Positions 10,157 to 20,582 of a stretch of DNA of 64,000 nt are shown piece after piece. The first letter of the stretch is position 1, and every line of letters starts with the position of its first letter. The position numbers were made by a program, and so were the translations under genes. The stretch lies in NCBI GenBank assembly GCA_029204225.1, contig CM055106.1:8790274-8854273 (forward strand), written 5' to 3'. The notes under the pieces are model-generated. The model was not told where the DNA came from and made no database searches. It was given only the letters and a program-made list of their open reading frames with translations. This stretch comes from Diphasiastrum complanatum. Taxonomy: Eukaryota; Streptophyta; Lycopodiopsida; Lycopodiales; Lycopodiaceae.

Positions 10157-10532
10157 AGTTATGGACTTGGCTCATTACATTCGCCGCGTTCATTCTTTTA
10201 TTCGTTATTATGCATAAGCAGGCCTAAGGGCCCTTTTTATTCGTATACTGGCCTTGGCCCTATTTGGTCATATTTTTAGGACTTGGTCACGTTGATTTGG
10301 AGTGGGGGTCCTCCTATTGGGAAGGCGCATTATTTTTCCTCCAAATCCTATTCCCTCCCTTTTTTTGAATCCTCTATTTGATTAAGGGAGAGGATATATA
10401 TAGGGTAGCATTGTATTCCTTTATTCAGTTTATGATGATTGCTCCTCTTTAGCCTCCTTAAGCATTCTCTCTTCTTGCTTTCCAGTTTCAGTCCTGCTTT
10501 CTAGCATAGCTAATGAATCTTAGCTTGTAACT
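10157..10532 (+). repeat. 5' LTR of element A
   Basis: 376 bp, from AGTTATGGACTTGG to CTTGTAACT. The core-promoter-like GGATATATATAGGG lies near 10394. The 5-bp inverted termini AGTTA/TAACT define the limits. Confidence 0.92.
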
Positions 10533-10544
10533 TGGTATCAGAGC
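10533..10544 (+). promoter_or_regulatory. Primer-binding site of element A
   Basis: TGGTATCAGAGC directly after the LTR, initiator tRNA-Met type. Confidence 0.95.
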
Positions 10545-11430
10545 ACTTTCTTGCAGATTTGGTGATGGCTGTCCAGCGCCCTACCACCCATCACTTTCAT
10601 CGATTTTCTCTGTCATTTTTTTGCAGATTGGTGGTGGCTGTCCAGCACCCTACCACCCATCACTTTCGTTGATTTTTTTGGCAGATTTTCATTTTTCAGA
10701 TTTGGTAGCTGCTGCCCAGGGCCCTACTACCGTCTCATTTTCAGCGGTTTTCTTCACCGAATTGCTATCCGTTTCGGCTATTGATTGGAGGTTGATCGGC
10801 GCCTTACTTCAGCACCTTTTCCAGCCTATTTTTTTCAGCATATTGTGGATCTTGGTAATTGCTGCCCAGCACCCTATTATCTCACCATTCTCGACAGATT
10901 TCTCCATCGACTTGCTGCTCATTTTGCTGATTATTTGTCGGCTGTCTAGCGCCCTCTTTCAGCACTTTTTTCAGCTTATTTGGCGCGAGTTGAGGATTTG
11001 GATTGGTGGCTGGTTGGCGCATCTATTCTGTCATATCTTCAGCTTTTACCTCTCTTTGTTGGCACTATTGATTGGACGACGGATCAGCACCCACCCAGGT
11101 ATTGCTTGCGCCCATTTGCACTTCCTTTTTTGCACCTACTTGCTGTCTTTTTGCTCACATACTGCTCTTTTCTAGCCCCCTATTTCCCTCTCGTATTTGT
11201 TAGTTTGCTGCCTCACACCCTCCTCCTTTCTTTTTCCATTTTGTTAGAACCCTTCTACTTATTGGTCTTGCACATTTGTTGTCCATTATTCTACTTTCTC
11301 AGCCCCTTATTTTCTGATTATTATCCATCTTGATCTACTTTTGTGCCATTTTTGGTGATTTTGGAAATTAGACTAAGTTGGGTTGACGACAAACGTCCTC
11401 TCCCTCAGGTTTTGTCTCTTCCTTAGTCCC
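10545..11430 (+). repeat. Element A leader with diverged repeats of 65-85 bp
   Basis: Units with variants of GGCTGTCCAGCGCCCTAC begin near 10564, 10632, 10704, 10788, 10855, 10939 and 11002. They match the units in the leader at 2961-3370. A pyrimidine-rich stretch follows, then GGGTTGACGACAAACGTCC just before gag. Frames that are open through it (such as 10621-11175) have no retroviral motif and are not proposed as genes. Confidence 0.75.
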
Positions 11431-11431
11431 T

Positions 11432-12546
11432 ATGGCGACTTCTTTATCAGAAGACCCATCGCAGAGCTCTTTAGATGATCGTTTTACACATATTGATGCC
11501 CGCATGGATCATCTTGAGAGTCGTATTGATCGTGTTCTTTCTAGCCTTGAGACTATCCTACCACGAGCCCCCCATACATTCTTCATCGTCCTGATGAAGC
11601 ACCTTTATTTCCTATTTTGAGTACGCCTGCTCTTGCTCCATCTCCATCTTCAGGAGGTGCTTTTGGTAGTACGTTTGGTCTCCCTTCATATAGTGCTAGT
11701 CCTTATGGGTCTCCTTTCGGGTCTTTTGTACCACCACCTGGATTTCCCTCCGCACCACCAAGATTTCCTTTTCCTAATTTTTCAAGTAATCATGAGCCCC
11801 ATTTTGCTTGTGATTTTCGTGATCGCATCCAGCTTACTACTTATTCTGGTTCGTTTGACGAGAATATCTTGGAAAATTGGTTCTCTAAATTAGAGACCTA
11901 TTTTCTTACGTATCCCAAGACTGACACCCAGAAAGTGCTGGCTACATTACATTTAGATGGTCGAGCTCAGACTTGGTGGCGTGTCTATCGCTCTGAGCCT
12001 ACTCGTGAGGGGTTACATATATGGCCTACTTTTCGTCATGATCTTCGTATGGCTATGATTGACCCACAGTGGTTGGTTCGCCAACGTGATCTGTTTCTTA
12101 GCCTTCGCCATATTAGTGATTTGACTGCTTATATTGATCAGTTTACTGAGCTTTCCTACTTTTTTATTGATCTGCATCCTACACAGCTTATTTCACGTTT
12201 TATTGCCGGTCTTAGAGACTCCTTACGATATGATGTCTCATCTTTTCGGCTTCCTACTCTCTCAGATGCTATCTCCTTGGTTACTACCTTGCAGCATAAG
12301 TATCCTGAGCTATCCACTTCTTCTCGTTTTTCTCGCTCTCATTCCACTGCTTCTCCTACTTTGGCTTCTTCTACTACCGTTCCTCCTCGTCCTCCTACAC
12401 CCCATCTTGCCTTTGTTCGATGTTATTCAGCCGCAGAGTTCGCTGAGTTTCAGCAGAAGCGCCTTTGTTATCGCTGTAAGAGTCCAGATCATCTAGCCTG
12501 TGATTGCCGACAGTCTCCTGGTCCTCCGACTGCTGTTTTACCATGA
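11432..12546 (+). pseudogene. Element A gag (frameshifted) with zinc knuckle
   Basis: Starts MATSLSEDPSQSS with a predicted coiled-coil stretch (RFTHIDARMDHLESRIDRV). It shifts frame near 11600 and continues as a Pro/Ser-rich linker. The capsid-like retrotransposon gag follows (FARDFRDR-type motif read as CDFRDRIQLTTYSG, ENWFSKLETYF, WWRVYRSEP, GLRDSLRYDVSSFR). The CCHC knuckle CYRCKSPDHLACDC lies at about 12466-12507. A stop at 12546 is bypassed in another frame that leads into the protease. Its homologue in element E lacks the knuckle. Confidence 0.85.
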
Positions 12547-12559
12547 GGCTCTTACTCCT

Positions 12560-13087
12560 GATGATTTTGATGTTTATATCCAGATTCTTGATACTCCCGA
12601 CCCACATTCTGTTGATGAGCTGGCTGACCCGCTTCCTGATGATCTTGCTTCTACCGCTTGCCATGCACAACTTGCTTATGCTACTTGGGCTGGGCGTACC
12701 GGTCCTCGTTCTTTTCGGTTACGTGTCCACATTTTGGGACGAGAGTATATTGCTTTGGTGGATACTGGCAGTACACATTCATTTATTAGCAGTTACATTT
12801 CCACCAGGATTTGTGCTACACCTACTTCTACTACGCAGTCTCTCAGTGTCGAGGTTGCTAGCTCACATTCTTTTATCAGCTCTCAGATGTTTCAGGGCTT
12901 GGACTATAGCATTGGTGACTTCTCTGGACATGTAGATTTTTATATTATTCCTTTGGAGCGCTATGACATTATTCTTGGTGCGGATTGGTTTTCTTCACTT
13001 GGTACTGTTGTTGTGGATCTTTCTCAGCAGACACTATCTTTTACACATGCTGGTCAACATCATTTACTTTCTGGTATTGATTTCTAG
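12560..13087 (+). CDS. Element A retropepsin-like protease
   Basis: An aspartic protease domain with the catalytic motif ALVDTGSTHSFI (about 12755-12790), the flap-side stretch SVEVASSHSF and the typical end YDIILGADWFSSLG. The Asp-Thr-Gly is intact. The frame (open from 12500) ends in GIDF and a UAG at 13085-13087, after which the same frame stays open for another 359 codons. The same stop lies at the same place in element E, so readthrough is possible. Confidence 0.8.
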   Translation, partial: DDFDVYIQILDTPDPHSVDELADPLPDDLASTACHAQLAYATWAGRTGPRSFRLRVHILGREYIALVDTGSTHSFISSYISTRICATPTSTTQSLSVEVASSHSFISSQMFQGLDYSIGDFSGHVDFYIIPLERYDIILGADWFSSLGTVVVDLSQQTLSFTHAGQHHLLSGIDF

Positions 13088-14164
13088 GGTGACTATCACT
13101 TGGTTACTGGGAAGCAGTTTATGCGTAGCCTGCCAAAGGCTCAGGGTGCAGCTCCTCTTATCATTCAGAGTACATCCGTTGCTGCTCCTCCTACTCCATC
13201 CATGGGTCTTCTTCTTCAGGTGATTTCTGACGTATTGCATCAGTATTCTATTGTCTTTTCAGAACCTACGTCTCTACCACCATTACGAGATGTCACCCAC
13301 CATATTGATCTTATTCCTGGTGCTACCCCACCCTCTTGTGCTCCATATCGTATGTCTAAAGTTGAACGTGATGAGGTTCAACTCAGATTGCTTCCCTTTT
13401 ACATCAGGGCCTCATTGTTCCTAGCCATAGTCCCTTTGGTGCTCCTGTCCTCCTTGTTCCTAGCCATTGCTCCTGCATTGTTACATAGTATTGTTGCTTC
13501 AGTTCCTTCTTGGTTTGATGATTTACTGGCCGCATATTTGTCTTGTTCTGACTTTTTTCATGTTTATCGTCCTCTCGGAAGTTCCAAGTTTATACTGTTG
13601 TTGATGATCGTTTATACGACTATGGTGCTTTATGTATTCCCAGTTGTCTTTCCATTCGTCCTCAGTTGTTGTCTGATGCTCATGCTTCCCCTATGGGTGG
13701 CCATTTTGTTTTCAAAGTCTTATGCACGGCTTAAGGACAATTTCTATTGGCCATCCATGAAGTCTAAGCTAGCCCATCTTCTTCGTGATTGTCCTTTTTG
13801 TGCCCGTAATAAATATTCCCGTGCTAAGTCCGCCGGTTTGCTTCAGAGTTGTTCTATTCATTATCGCCAGTGGACAGATATTTCTATGGACTTTATCCTT
13901 GGTCTTCCTCATATTCGCCGTGGTCATGACTCTTGTATGGTGGTGGTAGATCGGTTCTCGAAACAGGCACACTTTATACCGGTCCGCAGTACTATTACAG
14001 CTGAGCAGTGTGCACGTCTTTTTCTATCAGAGATTTTTCACCTGCATGGTATGCCATGTACTATCCTATTTGATCGGGATAGTAAGTTTACATCTACATT
14101 CTGGACACAGCTTATGCGTATTTTGGCAGCTTCTGATGGGTATTGCTTATCATTCTACTGCTGA
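13088..14164 (+). pseudogene. Element A pol: RT stub fused to H2C2 and integrase N-part
   Basis: In frame with the protease beyond the UAG. It reads the linker TGKQFMRSLPKAQG, FSEPTSLPPLRDVTHHIDL and YRMSKVERDEV, then (one frame over) HQGLIVPSHSPFGAPVLLV, the first RT block. Immediately afterwards it reads the spacer between RNase H and the zinc finger (VPSWFDDLLAAY). All RT catalytic motifs and RNase H, about 400 residues, are missing. H2C2 (DNFYWPSMKSK, CPFCARNKYSRAKS) and integrase with two Asp (SMDFILGLPH, LFDRDSKFTSTFW) follow. Confidence 0.85.
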
Positions 14165-14984
14165 TGGGCAGACTGAGGTCCTTAATCGGATCCTTGAGGA
14201 TTATCTTCGACATTTTGTTTCTCCTTCAGGGAAGGATTGGGGTCAGCATTTATGTTTGGCAGAGTATAGCTATAATAGCTCTGTTAGTACCAACACTGGA
14301 GTTTCACCTTTCTTATTGGCTCATGGGTATGCTCCACTTTTGCCAAGAGTGCCTCTTCCTCCTGATGATACACCAGTTACCATTGCCTCTTTTTTATCTG
14401 GTGCTCGCGAGCTTATTGCTAGGGCTACTACTCACTTACAGCATGTTCAGCAACGTTATCAAACTTCTGTTGATCCTCATCGCCGTCGTGTTAAGTTTCA
14501 AGTTGGTGATATGGTTTATCTCCGGTTACGCTTTGCACGTTATCACTTTGTTCAGGGTCACGCTTCTACTGAGAAGCTTGCACCACGCTATTATGGGCCT
14601 TACTGTATCTTGGATCACCTCAGCCCTGTTACATACCGGTTACAGTTGCCTGATTCTACACGAGCCTGTGATATATTTCATGTTAGCCTTTTACGAGCTG
14701 CCATTGAGGATGATGCTCCTCGCGATCTCACATTTCCTACAGAGCCAGAGCTGTTCCCTTTTTTGCTAGTTGCCATCCATCAGGTTCGCCTTCAGCATAG
14801 TCGACGTCGCAGGCAAGTTCAGTTTTTGGTACAGTGGAATGGTCGTCCTCTTGAGGAGGCCACTTGGGAGCCTATTGATGCCTTTTATCATACACCATTA
14901 TTGGTAGATCAGGCTCGAGCCCTCATGGCTTTAGTTCTTTCCTCTACTACAGATGTCATTGCAGATGTTCCCTCTACTTCATGA
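14150..14984 (+). pseudogene. Element A integrase C-part and chromodomain-like end
   Basis: After a frameshift near 14140 the integrase continues as HSTADGQTEVLNRILEDYL, with the third catalytic Glu in TEVLNR. It goes on through YNSSVSTNTGVSPFLLAHG to the post-integrase APRYYGPYCILDHLSPVTYR and the chromodomain-like VQFLVQWNGRPLEEATWEP. The open frame ends at 14984. A 220-bp non-coding stretch leads to the polypurine tract. Confidence 0.85.
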
Positions 14985-15192
14985 TTCGGCTAGCTATGAC
15001 TATTTTTTTTGTTTGTTTTGTTGTAGTATTTGCTTAGTACCTTACACAATTATGATACTTTTGGGGTATCTGTTGTGATGACTTATGTCCTCTTCATCAA
15101 TATTTCCATTAGTTCGTGATTTTTTAGTATTTAGCATGGGTATTATTGTTTTAGATAGTCATTATGCTTGCTACCCGGTGGAGGGCTTTGTT

Positions 15193-15206
15193 TTTTTGCT
15201 GGGGAG
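15193..15206 (+). promoter_or_regulatory. Polypurine tract of element A
   Basis: GGGGAG directly upstream of the 3' LTR start AGTTATAG. It is short and preceded by a T-run, but at the expected position. The same GGGGAG precedes the E LTR. Confidence 0.65.
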
Positions 15207-15583
15207 AGTTATAGACTTGGCTCATTACATTCGTTGCGTCCATTCTTTTATTCGTTATTATGCATAAGCAGGCCTAAGGGCCCTTTTTATTCATATACTG
15301 GCCTTGGGCCCTATTTGGTCATATTTTTAGGACTTGGTCACGTTGATTTGGAGTGGGGGTCCTCCTATTGGGAAGACGCACTATTTTCCTTCCAAATCCT
15401 ATTCCCTTCCTTTTTTTTGAATCTTCTATTTGATTCAGGGAGTGGATATATATAGGGCAACATTGTATTCCTTTATTCAGTTTATGATGATTGCTCTTCT
15501 TTAGCCTCCTTAAGCATTCTCTCTTCTTACTTTCTAACTAAGTCCTGCTTTTTAGCATAGCTAGTGAATCTTAGCTTGTAACT
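15207..15583 (+). repeat. 3' LTR of element A
   Basis: 377 bp, AGTTATAG to TAACT, matching the 5' LTR along its whole length. It is followed by the target duplication ATTTG. Confidence 0.92.
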
Positions 15584-15588
15584 ATTTG

Positions 15589-15663
15589 GACCCTAACTGT
15601 GTCATTCTCTGGTACACATACCTTGCTCTTAAGAAACAAGATCCCGTTCCGTATAGCAAAATC
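15589..15663 (-). pseudogene. Gypsy B fragment between A and C
   Basis: The minus strand reads DFAIRNGILFLKSKVCVPEN, which continues across the A insertion into ILHECHDSPCAGHPSIQRT at 10150. This matches the same region of element J (51460-51590). It shows that A entered B here. Confidence 0.85.
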
Positions 15664-16173
15664 TGTGAAAATTCACACATGTGGGAATGTCCTAATGTTT
15701 GAAATTGATTTCCTAAGCTTGGCTCATTCACTATAGATCACCAATTGATTGATATCCAAGATTAATGACAAGATCTAAGGCAAAAAGACCATTCTACATG
15801 CATTCTTTCATTACCAAAAGGTGTTTCACACGTGTGGAAGACTTCATGAAATGAATAAGTCCCAACAAGCTCCTCTCCTCGGGTAGAGAGAGAAAATATC
15901 ACTTTTGGGCTCATCTAGAGAGAGAAGGCAATACAAGCAAAATTGGCAAATCTCCAAATTGACTCAAAAAACTCATAGATCTCTCTTACATTAATGAAGG
16001 GAATGAAAGTACATATAGAAACTCGTGGAGATCCAAGCTTAATTCCTATTGGACCCCTTAAACATAGCCTCTTTAATCTTATTGGATGTGTGATGCAACA
16101 TCCCTCACTTTTGATTGGACCCTTCGAACACATTTCTCTCTTATGATTGGACCCTTTGACTTTTGCCACCACA
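15664..16173 (-). repeat. 3' LTR of element C
   Basis: 510 bp. In plus orientation it runs TGTGAAAATTC...GCCACCACA. It differs from the other copy at about 18 positions by eye. Confidence 0.88.
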
Positions 16174-17700
16174 TAGGGTGCATCACTCATCAAACCTAAG
16201 CTCGACATGTGTAAGCAACCTAACTAGCTCGAGCTACATCACAATTGAATTTTGGCCTAATCATGACAAAACATGTGTACTTGACCATTTGACCTCTAAA
16301 GCCAAAATTGGCCCTATCACCTAGTGACACCAAGATGCTTGACTAGCAATCTTTATGATACCCCTAAAGTCAACATTATAAACTATTTTTAACTATTTTA
16401 CACATGAGGGAACATGCTCCACACATGTGAAATGTACTCACAAACATAAAATCATAAAATAACCAAGATAGATTTTTGACAATTTTTCACATGTCCTCAA
16501 AAAACTAGCTTGGTAAGATCAAGGAGTTTGTGAAACTTTTTTGAGTGGATCCTTTGGTATGCATATGAAGTAAAAAACCAGCAAAAGGATCCATCATAGC
16601 AGCACCCTCACCATATCCATGATAAGATTTCTTTGGTAGAAATCATTTGCCAACATCTTTGAAGAGCATTCCACCAATTTGCCACTATACCAGTGTGCTT
16701 CCTCCATGCTTGATGATGATCTTTGATTTAGAAGTACCATTTGCATGAAGATGGCTGCACCATGATGAAAATTAGAGGCTTCCATGCCTCATAAAGATCA
16801 CAAAGATCATAGAGATCAAGATCATAAGATGAGCAAAAGTGTCCTCTTTGGATGCTTTACCTAATCTCAAGAGAAGTTTACAAAATGCCTCAAACCATGT
16901 AAAAACATGATTTTTCAAACTATGAGCAACAAGCTCATTGTTACTCTTACTAGATCCAAGAGCATACACTTGATGACTCAACCACTTACTATCTAAGTAA
17001 TTTGAAAACATATCTAAGCCATGAATGACAAGTAATATGTCCATACTAGAGGCATAATACAAGACAATCATTACCTCACTCCAACTATGAGATGTAGAAA
17101 CCTCATAAAAGCAAGATGGTACATCAAGTAATGAAAGAGAAGCATGAGAGAATATGTTGGAGTGAATATCACCTAAAACTTGCCTCTCTTTACCATGAAC
17201 TTTGAGCCACAAAGACTCGGCCTCGCCCCTTGAAGATCCCCTTGAGTCCATGTGTTGAGAAGATTCCTCCTCAAGCCTTGGCAAACCTCCATCATATACT
17301 TGGAACTTTGATAGATTTGAGAATCCTACCATCATCCTCTTGATTGAAATTGGTTTCTCCTTACTCCTTATGTGCAAAGGAATATTGGCAAAAGAAATGG
17401 ATCTAAAGATCCCCAAAGTATAACTATTGCAATCTTCATATCAAGCACTTTTGATAAGAGGTACCTCCAATTGAAGTCTTCAAGCATGACGTCACATGAA
17501 ATAGCACTATCTTTGCTTCTACATGATAAAATGACATCATCCAAATGAACAAGATAAGAGAATTGATGAGAAGTAGACCTCCTTGGCAATATCTTTCCAT
17601 GTGCTTTTGCCAAAGCACTATCTTCATGAGTTTTACCATCTTGGAACATAGATTGAGGTATCACTTGCCTCCTCCTTGAGATGATCCAAGCTCCTCTTGG
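16174..17700 (-). other. Element C internal region without recognisable domains
   Basis: The minus strand has a frame of 214 residues (17416-16772) and shorter ones. It reads for example MMVGFSNLSKFQVYDGG and LVAHSLKNHVFTWFEAFCKL, with no catalytic motif of retroviral enzymes. It may be degenerate pol, captured sequence or simply noncoding spacer. I do not recognise it. Confidence 0.45.
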
Positions 17701-18540
17701 CCACACTTCCACAAGGATTAGCATCAATTTTGAAAAGCTTACTACAACTAGTCCCTCTTGCTACCTTATCATCATTTCTCTTCTTGAAACAATTAGAAGC
17801 AAAATGCCCCTTCTTACCACAAAGGAAGCACTACTTGTTGGATTTGCAGCTTGTTGATGTTTGTGATGACTCTCCATCACTCTCCTCCTTTGACTTGTCC
17901 TTCATGAAATGTTAATGTTGCTCTTTGTCCCTTCCTCTTGGCTTGTCCTTTGTGAAGTATGCTTTCACCTTTCCACCATAGATGGATTCCAATGTGTCCC
18001 AAGCCTCCTTGGATGTGGTACATGAGCCAATATCACACAAGAATTCATTTGAAACATTTATTTTTATGATATGTAGAGCCATCCTAGCTCTCTTTTTGTA
18101 CTTTTGGACCTCTTGGAGCTCTTGAGGCTCCTTCTCAAGTCCTAGCACAATCTTCATCACATCTTGGAGCACCAAAATGGACTCCATTCAGCCTTTCAAA
18201 TAGAATAGTTGGAGATAGATATTCTCTCACTAGATTCCAATAGAAAGGAATCCATAGATGCCATGTAATAGTGAAGACTCATTGTGATTTAGACAATAAA
18301 ATGCTACTTCTCTCTCACTATGGGATCCTTGAAAGGTGTACTTCCAACTCCTATGCAAGATCTTGCAACAAAATGTGAGATGGATCTCACTAGCTCTACC
18401 AATCTCTCTCAAACTAGATCAACCTCTCATCAATTGATGGAGGGTCAAACTATCTTTGGCACGTGTGAAATACCCCAAGAATCCACAAATCACTCAAATA
18501 CAAGCCAATTGTATGAAAGAAAGTGGCTATGACCTCAAAA
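17700..18540 (-). pseudogene. Element C gag (UBN2-type) with CCHC knuckle
   Basis: The minus strand reads copia-type gag: VFHTCQR, SHSEREVAFYCLNHNESSL, a stop, then MESILVLQDVMKIVLGLE and the diagnostic TSKEAWDTLESIYGGKVKAY (18187-17912). It is followed by the knuckle CFLCGKKGHFASNCFKK (about 17835-17785). The N-terminal part has stops, so the product would be broken. Confidence 0.75.
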
Positions 18541-19014
18541 TGATGACTAGATCTCAAATAGATGACATTGGCAAGCCTCTTCTTGAATTTTTTGGTCAAA
18601 CTAGCAAGATATGATCAAACCAAATGTGTCCACACAGGTCTAAGTGCCCTACCTAACCCTCTTCAAAAGCTTATAACTTTTGATTGGCTCTACCCAATGG
18701 ATTGAAACAAATTGCTACAAAAACTAGACAAAACTAACTTTCAAACAAGCTTTCAAGAGAACTTTTCAATGAACTTTCCAATGAACAAAAATTAGACAGA
18801 ACTAACTTTCAAGAGAACTTTCCAATGAACTTGGCTGTACTTTACACGTGCCTAAGCAAGGAATTTCGTACAATATTTGAAATGATTCAATCATTATGAT
18901 AATGAACCCTCTTGATCCAAATTTCCTTGAGATAGCATGGGAGATGCAATCAACACTCTCTATATCTTGATTTTCATGAAATTTTTGAAACTATGGATGA
19001 TAGATGCATCAAAA

Positions 19015-19026
19015 GCTTAGGTACCA
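19015..19026 (-). promoter_or_regulatory. Primer-binding site of element C
   Basis: The minus strand reads TGGTACCTAAGC directly after the LTR end TTTTCACA. It is 9 of 12 identical to the initiator tRNA-Met site. Confidence 0.6.
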
Positions 19027-19537
19027 TGTGAAAATTCATACATGTGGGAATGTCCTAAAGTGTGAAATTGATTTCCTAAGCTTGGCTCATGCACTATAGA
19101 TCACCTATTGATTGAAATCCAAAATTAATGACAAGACCTAAGGCAAAAAGACCATTTTACATGCATTCATTCATTACCAAAAGGTGTTTCACACGTGTGG
19201 AAGACTTCATGAAATAAACTAAGTCCCAACAAGCTCCTCTCCTCGGGTAGAGAGAGAAAATACCACTTTTGGGCTCATCTAGAGAGAGAAGGCAATACAA
19301 GTAAAATTGGCAAATCTCCAAATTGACTCAAAAAACTCATAGATCTCTCTTACATTAATGAAGGGAATGAAAGTACATATAGAAACTTGTGGAGATCCAA
19401 GCTTAATTCCTATTGGACCCCTTAAACATAGCCTCTCTAATCCTATTGGATGTGTGATGCAACATCCCTCACTTTTGATTGGATCCTTCCAACACATTTC
19501 TCTCTTATGATTGGACCCTTTGACTTTTGCCACCACA
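19027..19537 (-). repeat. 5' LTR of element C
   Basis: 511 bp, the partner of 15664-16173. The PBS lies just to its left, which fixes the element's minus orientation. Confidence 0.88.
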
Positions 19538-20113
19538 TTGGATGAGACTCAAAAAGTCCTTGGAGAGATTGAAATAATCCCGCTTGTATATCAGTAAAGC
19601 TGAACTGATTAATAACCGGTAAACGACTCAAAGCATCTGCTAGAGTGTTTTGACTTCCTTTACAATATCATATTGAGAAGTCGAATACCTGTATTAGCTC
19701 AGCCCATCTAGCTTGTCTCCCTTTTAAATCTGTAGCATCACAGAAATAACGGAGTCTTTGGTGATTAGTCAAAACATCATATTTGGCTCCATATAAATAA
19801 TGTCGCCAAATTTTTAAGGCATGAATAATAGCATAAAGGTCCTTTTCATAGGTACAATACCTAGATTGAGCTACATTGAGTTTCTTGCTTTCAAAAGCAA
19901 CATGATGTCCATCCTGCATCAAGATGACTCCAATTGCATAATCACTGGCATCGGTCCTAACCACAAATGGTTTCTTAGGATCGCCAATGATCAAAATTGG
20001 CTTTATTGTCACACTTTTCTTAAGCCACTCAAAACTATTATTCATATCCTCCACCACTAGTGGACTCCTAGCCCTCCGGCCAAGTTTTCTAAAACCTTGT
20101 TTTTCAACTCTAA
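19538..20113 (-). pseudogene. Gypsy B RNase H region
   Basis: The minus strand reads FEWLKKSVTIKPILI, then the RNase H start FVVRTDASDYAIGVILMQ, VAFESKKLNVAQSRYCTYEK and ALKIWRHYLYGAKYDVLTNH. It ends with ALSRLPVINQFSFTDIQ. The first RNase H Asp (TDAS) is present. The upstream RT palm and fingers are missing, and the sequence breaks at about 20113 against an unrelated insertion. Confidence 0.85.
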
Positions 20114-20582
20114 TCACAACTCACATGTGTGTACTTTGTGTACCACAATATTTTTTCCATGGAAGCTAGTATAAGGAAGAATGAGTCAAGATTCAAGTGC
20201 TACTTGTGTGGCAAGAAGGGCCACTTTGCATTCAAATGCTACAAGAGGCAAAATGCAGTAGAGGAGAGCAAACAAGGAAACCTTGCACATGAAGAGGAGG
20301 AGGATGAAGGAGAATCATCCTTGATGGCATCTACATCCTCACCAACAAGCAAAAGCAACTCATTGGTGTTACGTCCATGTCTAGTATGTGAAATTTGGAG
20401 TAATTCTTGACATGGATAGCCAGTATATTGGTTATGCCTCGTTATTCCGGACTTGGCCTGTAAAGATAATTAATAATCATATGAGAGCCCAGACCTATAA
20501 TTGGACATAGGAATACTTGCATGGTGTCTGACTACTATAATGCAAGAATAGGAGGTCCATAGCTTAATATAGGCTGCATTCA
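20114..20582 (+). pseudogene. Insertion in B: copia-type zinc-knuckle fragment
   Basis: The plus strand frame 20160-20410 reads MEASIRKNESRFK and the knuckle CYLCGKKGHFAFKCYKRQ, then an acidic stretch EEEEDEGESSLMASTSS, typical of the gag/protease border of copia elements. It is closely similar to the knuckle of element C. The rest (20411-20582) has no feature. It replaces the RT core of B. Confidence 0.65.

Larger units (their letters stand above)
10157..15583 (+). mobile_element. Gypsy element A, both LTRs, RT-RNase H deleted
   Basis: A complete insertion of 5.4 kb with 5' LTR 10157-10532, PBS, repeat-rich leader, gag, protease, an RT stub, H2C2 finger, integrase, chromodomain-like end, polypurine tract and 3' LTR 15207-15583. 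It is flanked by ATTTG and sits inside the H2C2 region of element B. The LTR termini are AGTTA...TAACT rather than TG...CA. The two LTRs differ at roughly 25 positions by eye, so the insertion is not recent. It lacks RT and RNase H and has gag frameshifts, so it could only have moved with enzymes from another element. Confidence 0.92.
15664..19537 (-). mobile_element. LTR element C, gag-only, nested in B
   Basis: Direct LTRs (15664-16173 and 19027-19537) enclose 2.85 kb. On the minus strand the order is PBS, copia-like gag with zinc knuckle, then about 1.5 kb with no protease, integrase or RT. LTR termini are TG...CA on either strand. No target duplication was found, and about 30 codons of the host element are missing at the site, so insertion or later recombination removed flanking DNA. 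This is a non-autonomous element. Confidence 0.85.

Noticed and set aside
10621-11333. Long hydrophobic open frames in the leader of element A
   Set aside because: Pyrimidine-rich repeat sequence between PBS and gag gives Leu/Phe/Ser-rich translations in several frames at once.
12395-12670. Minus-strand frames opposite gag and pol of element A (also 13769-13972, 46674-46901)
   Set aside because: Antisense shadows of identified retroelement coding sequence without motifs of their own.
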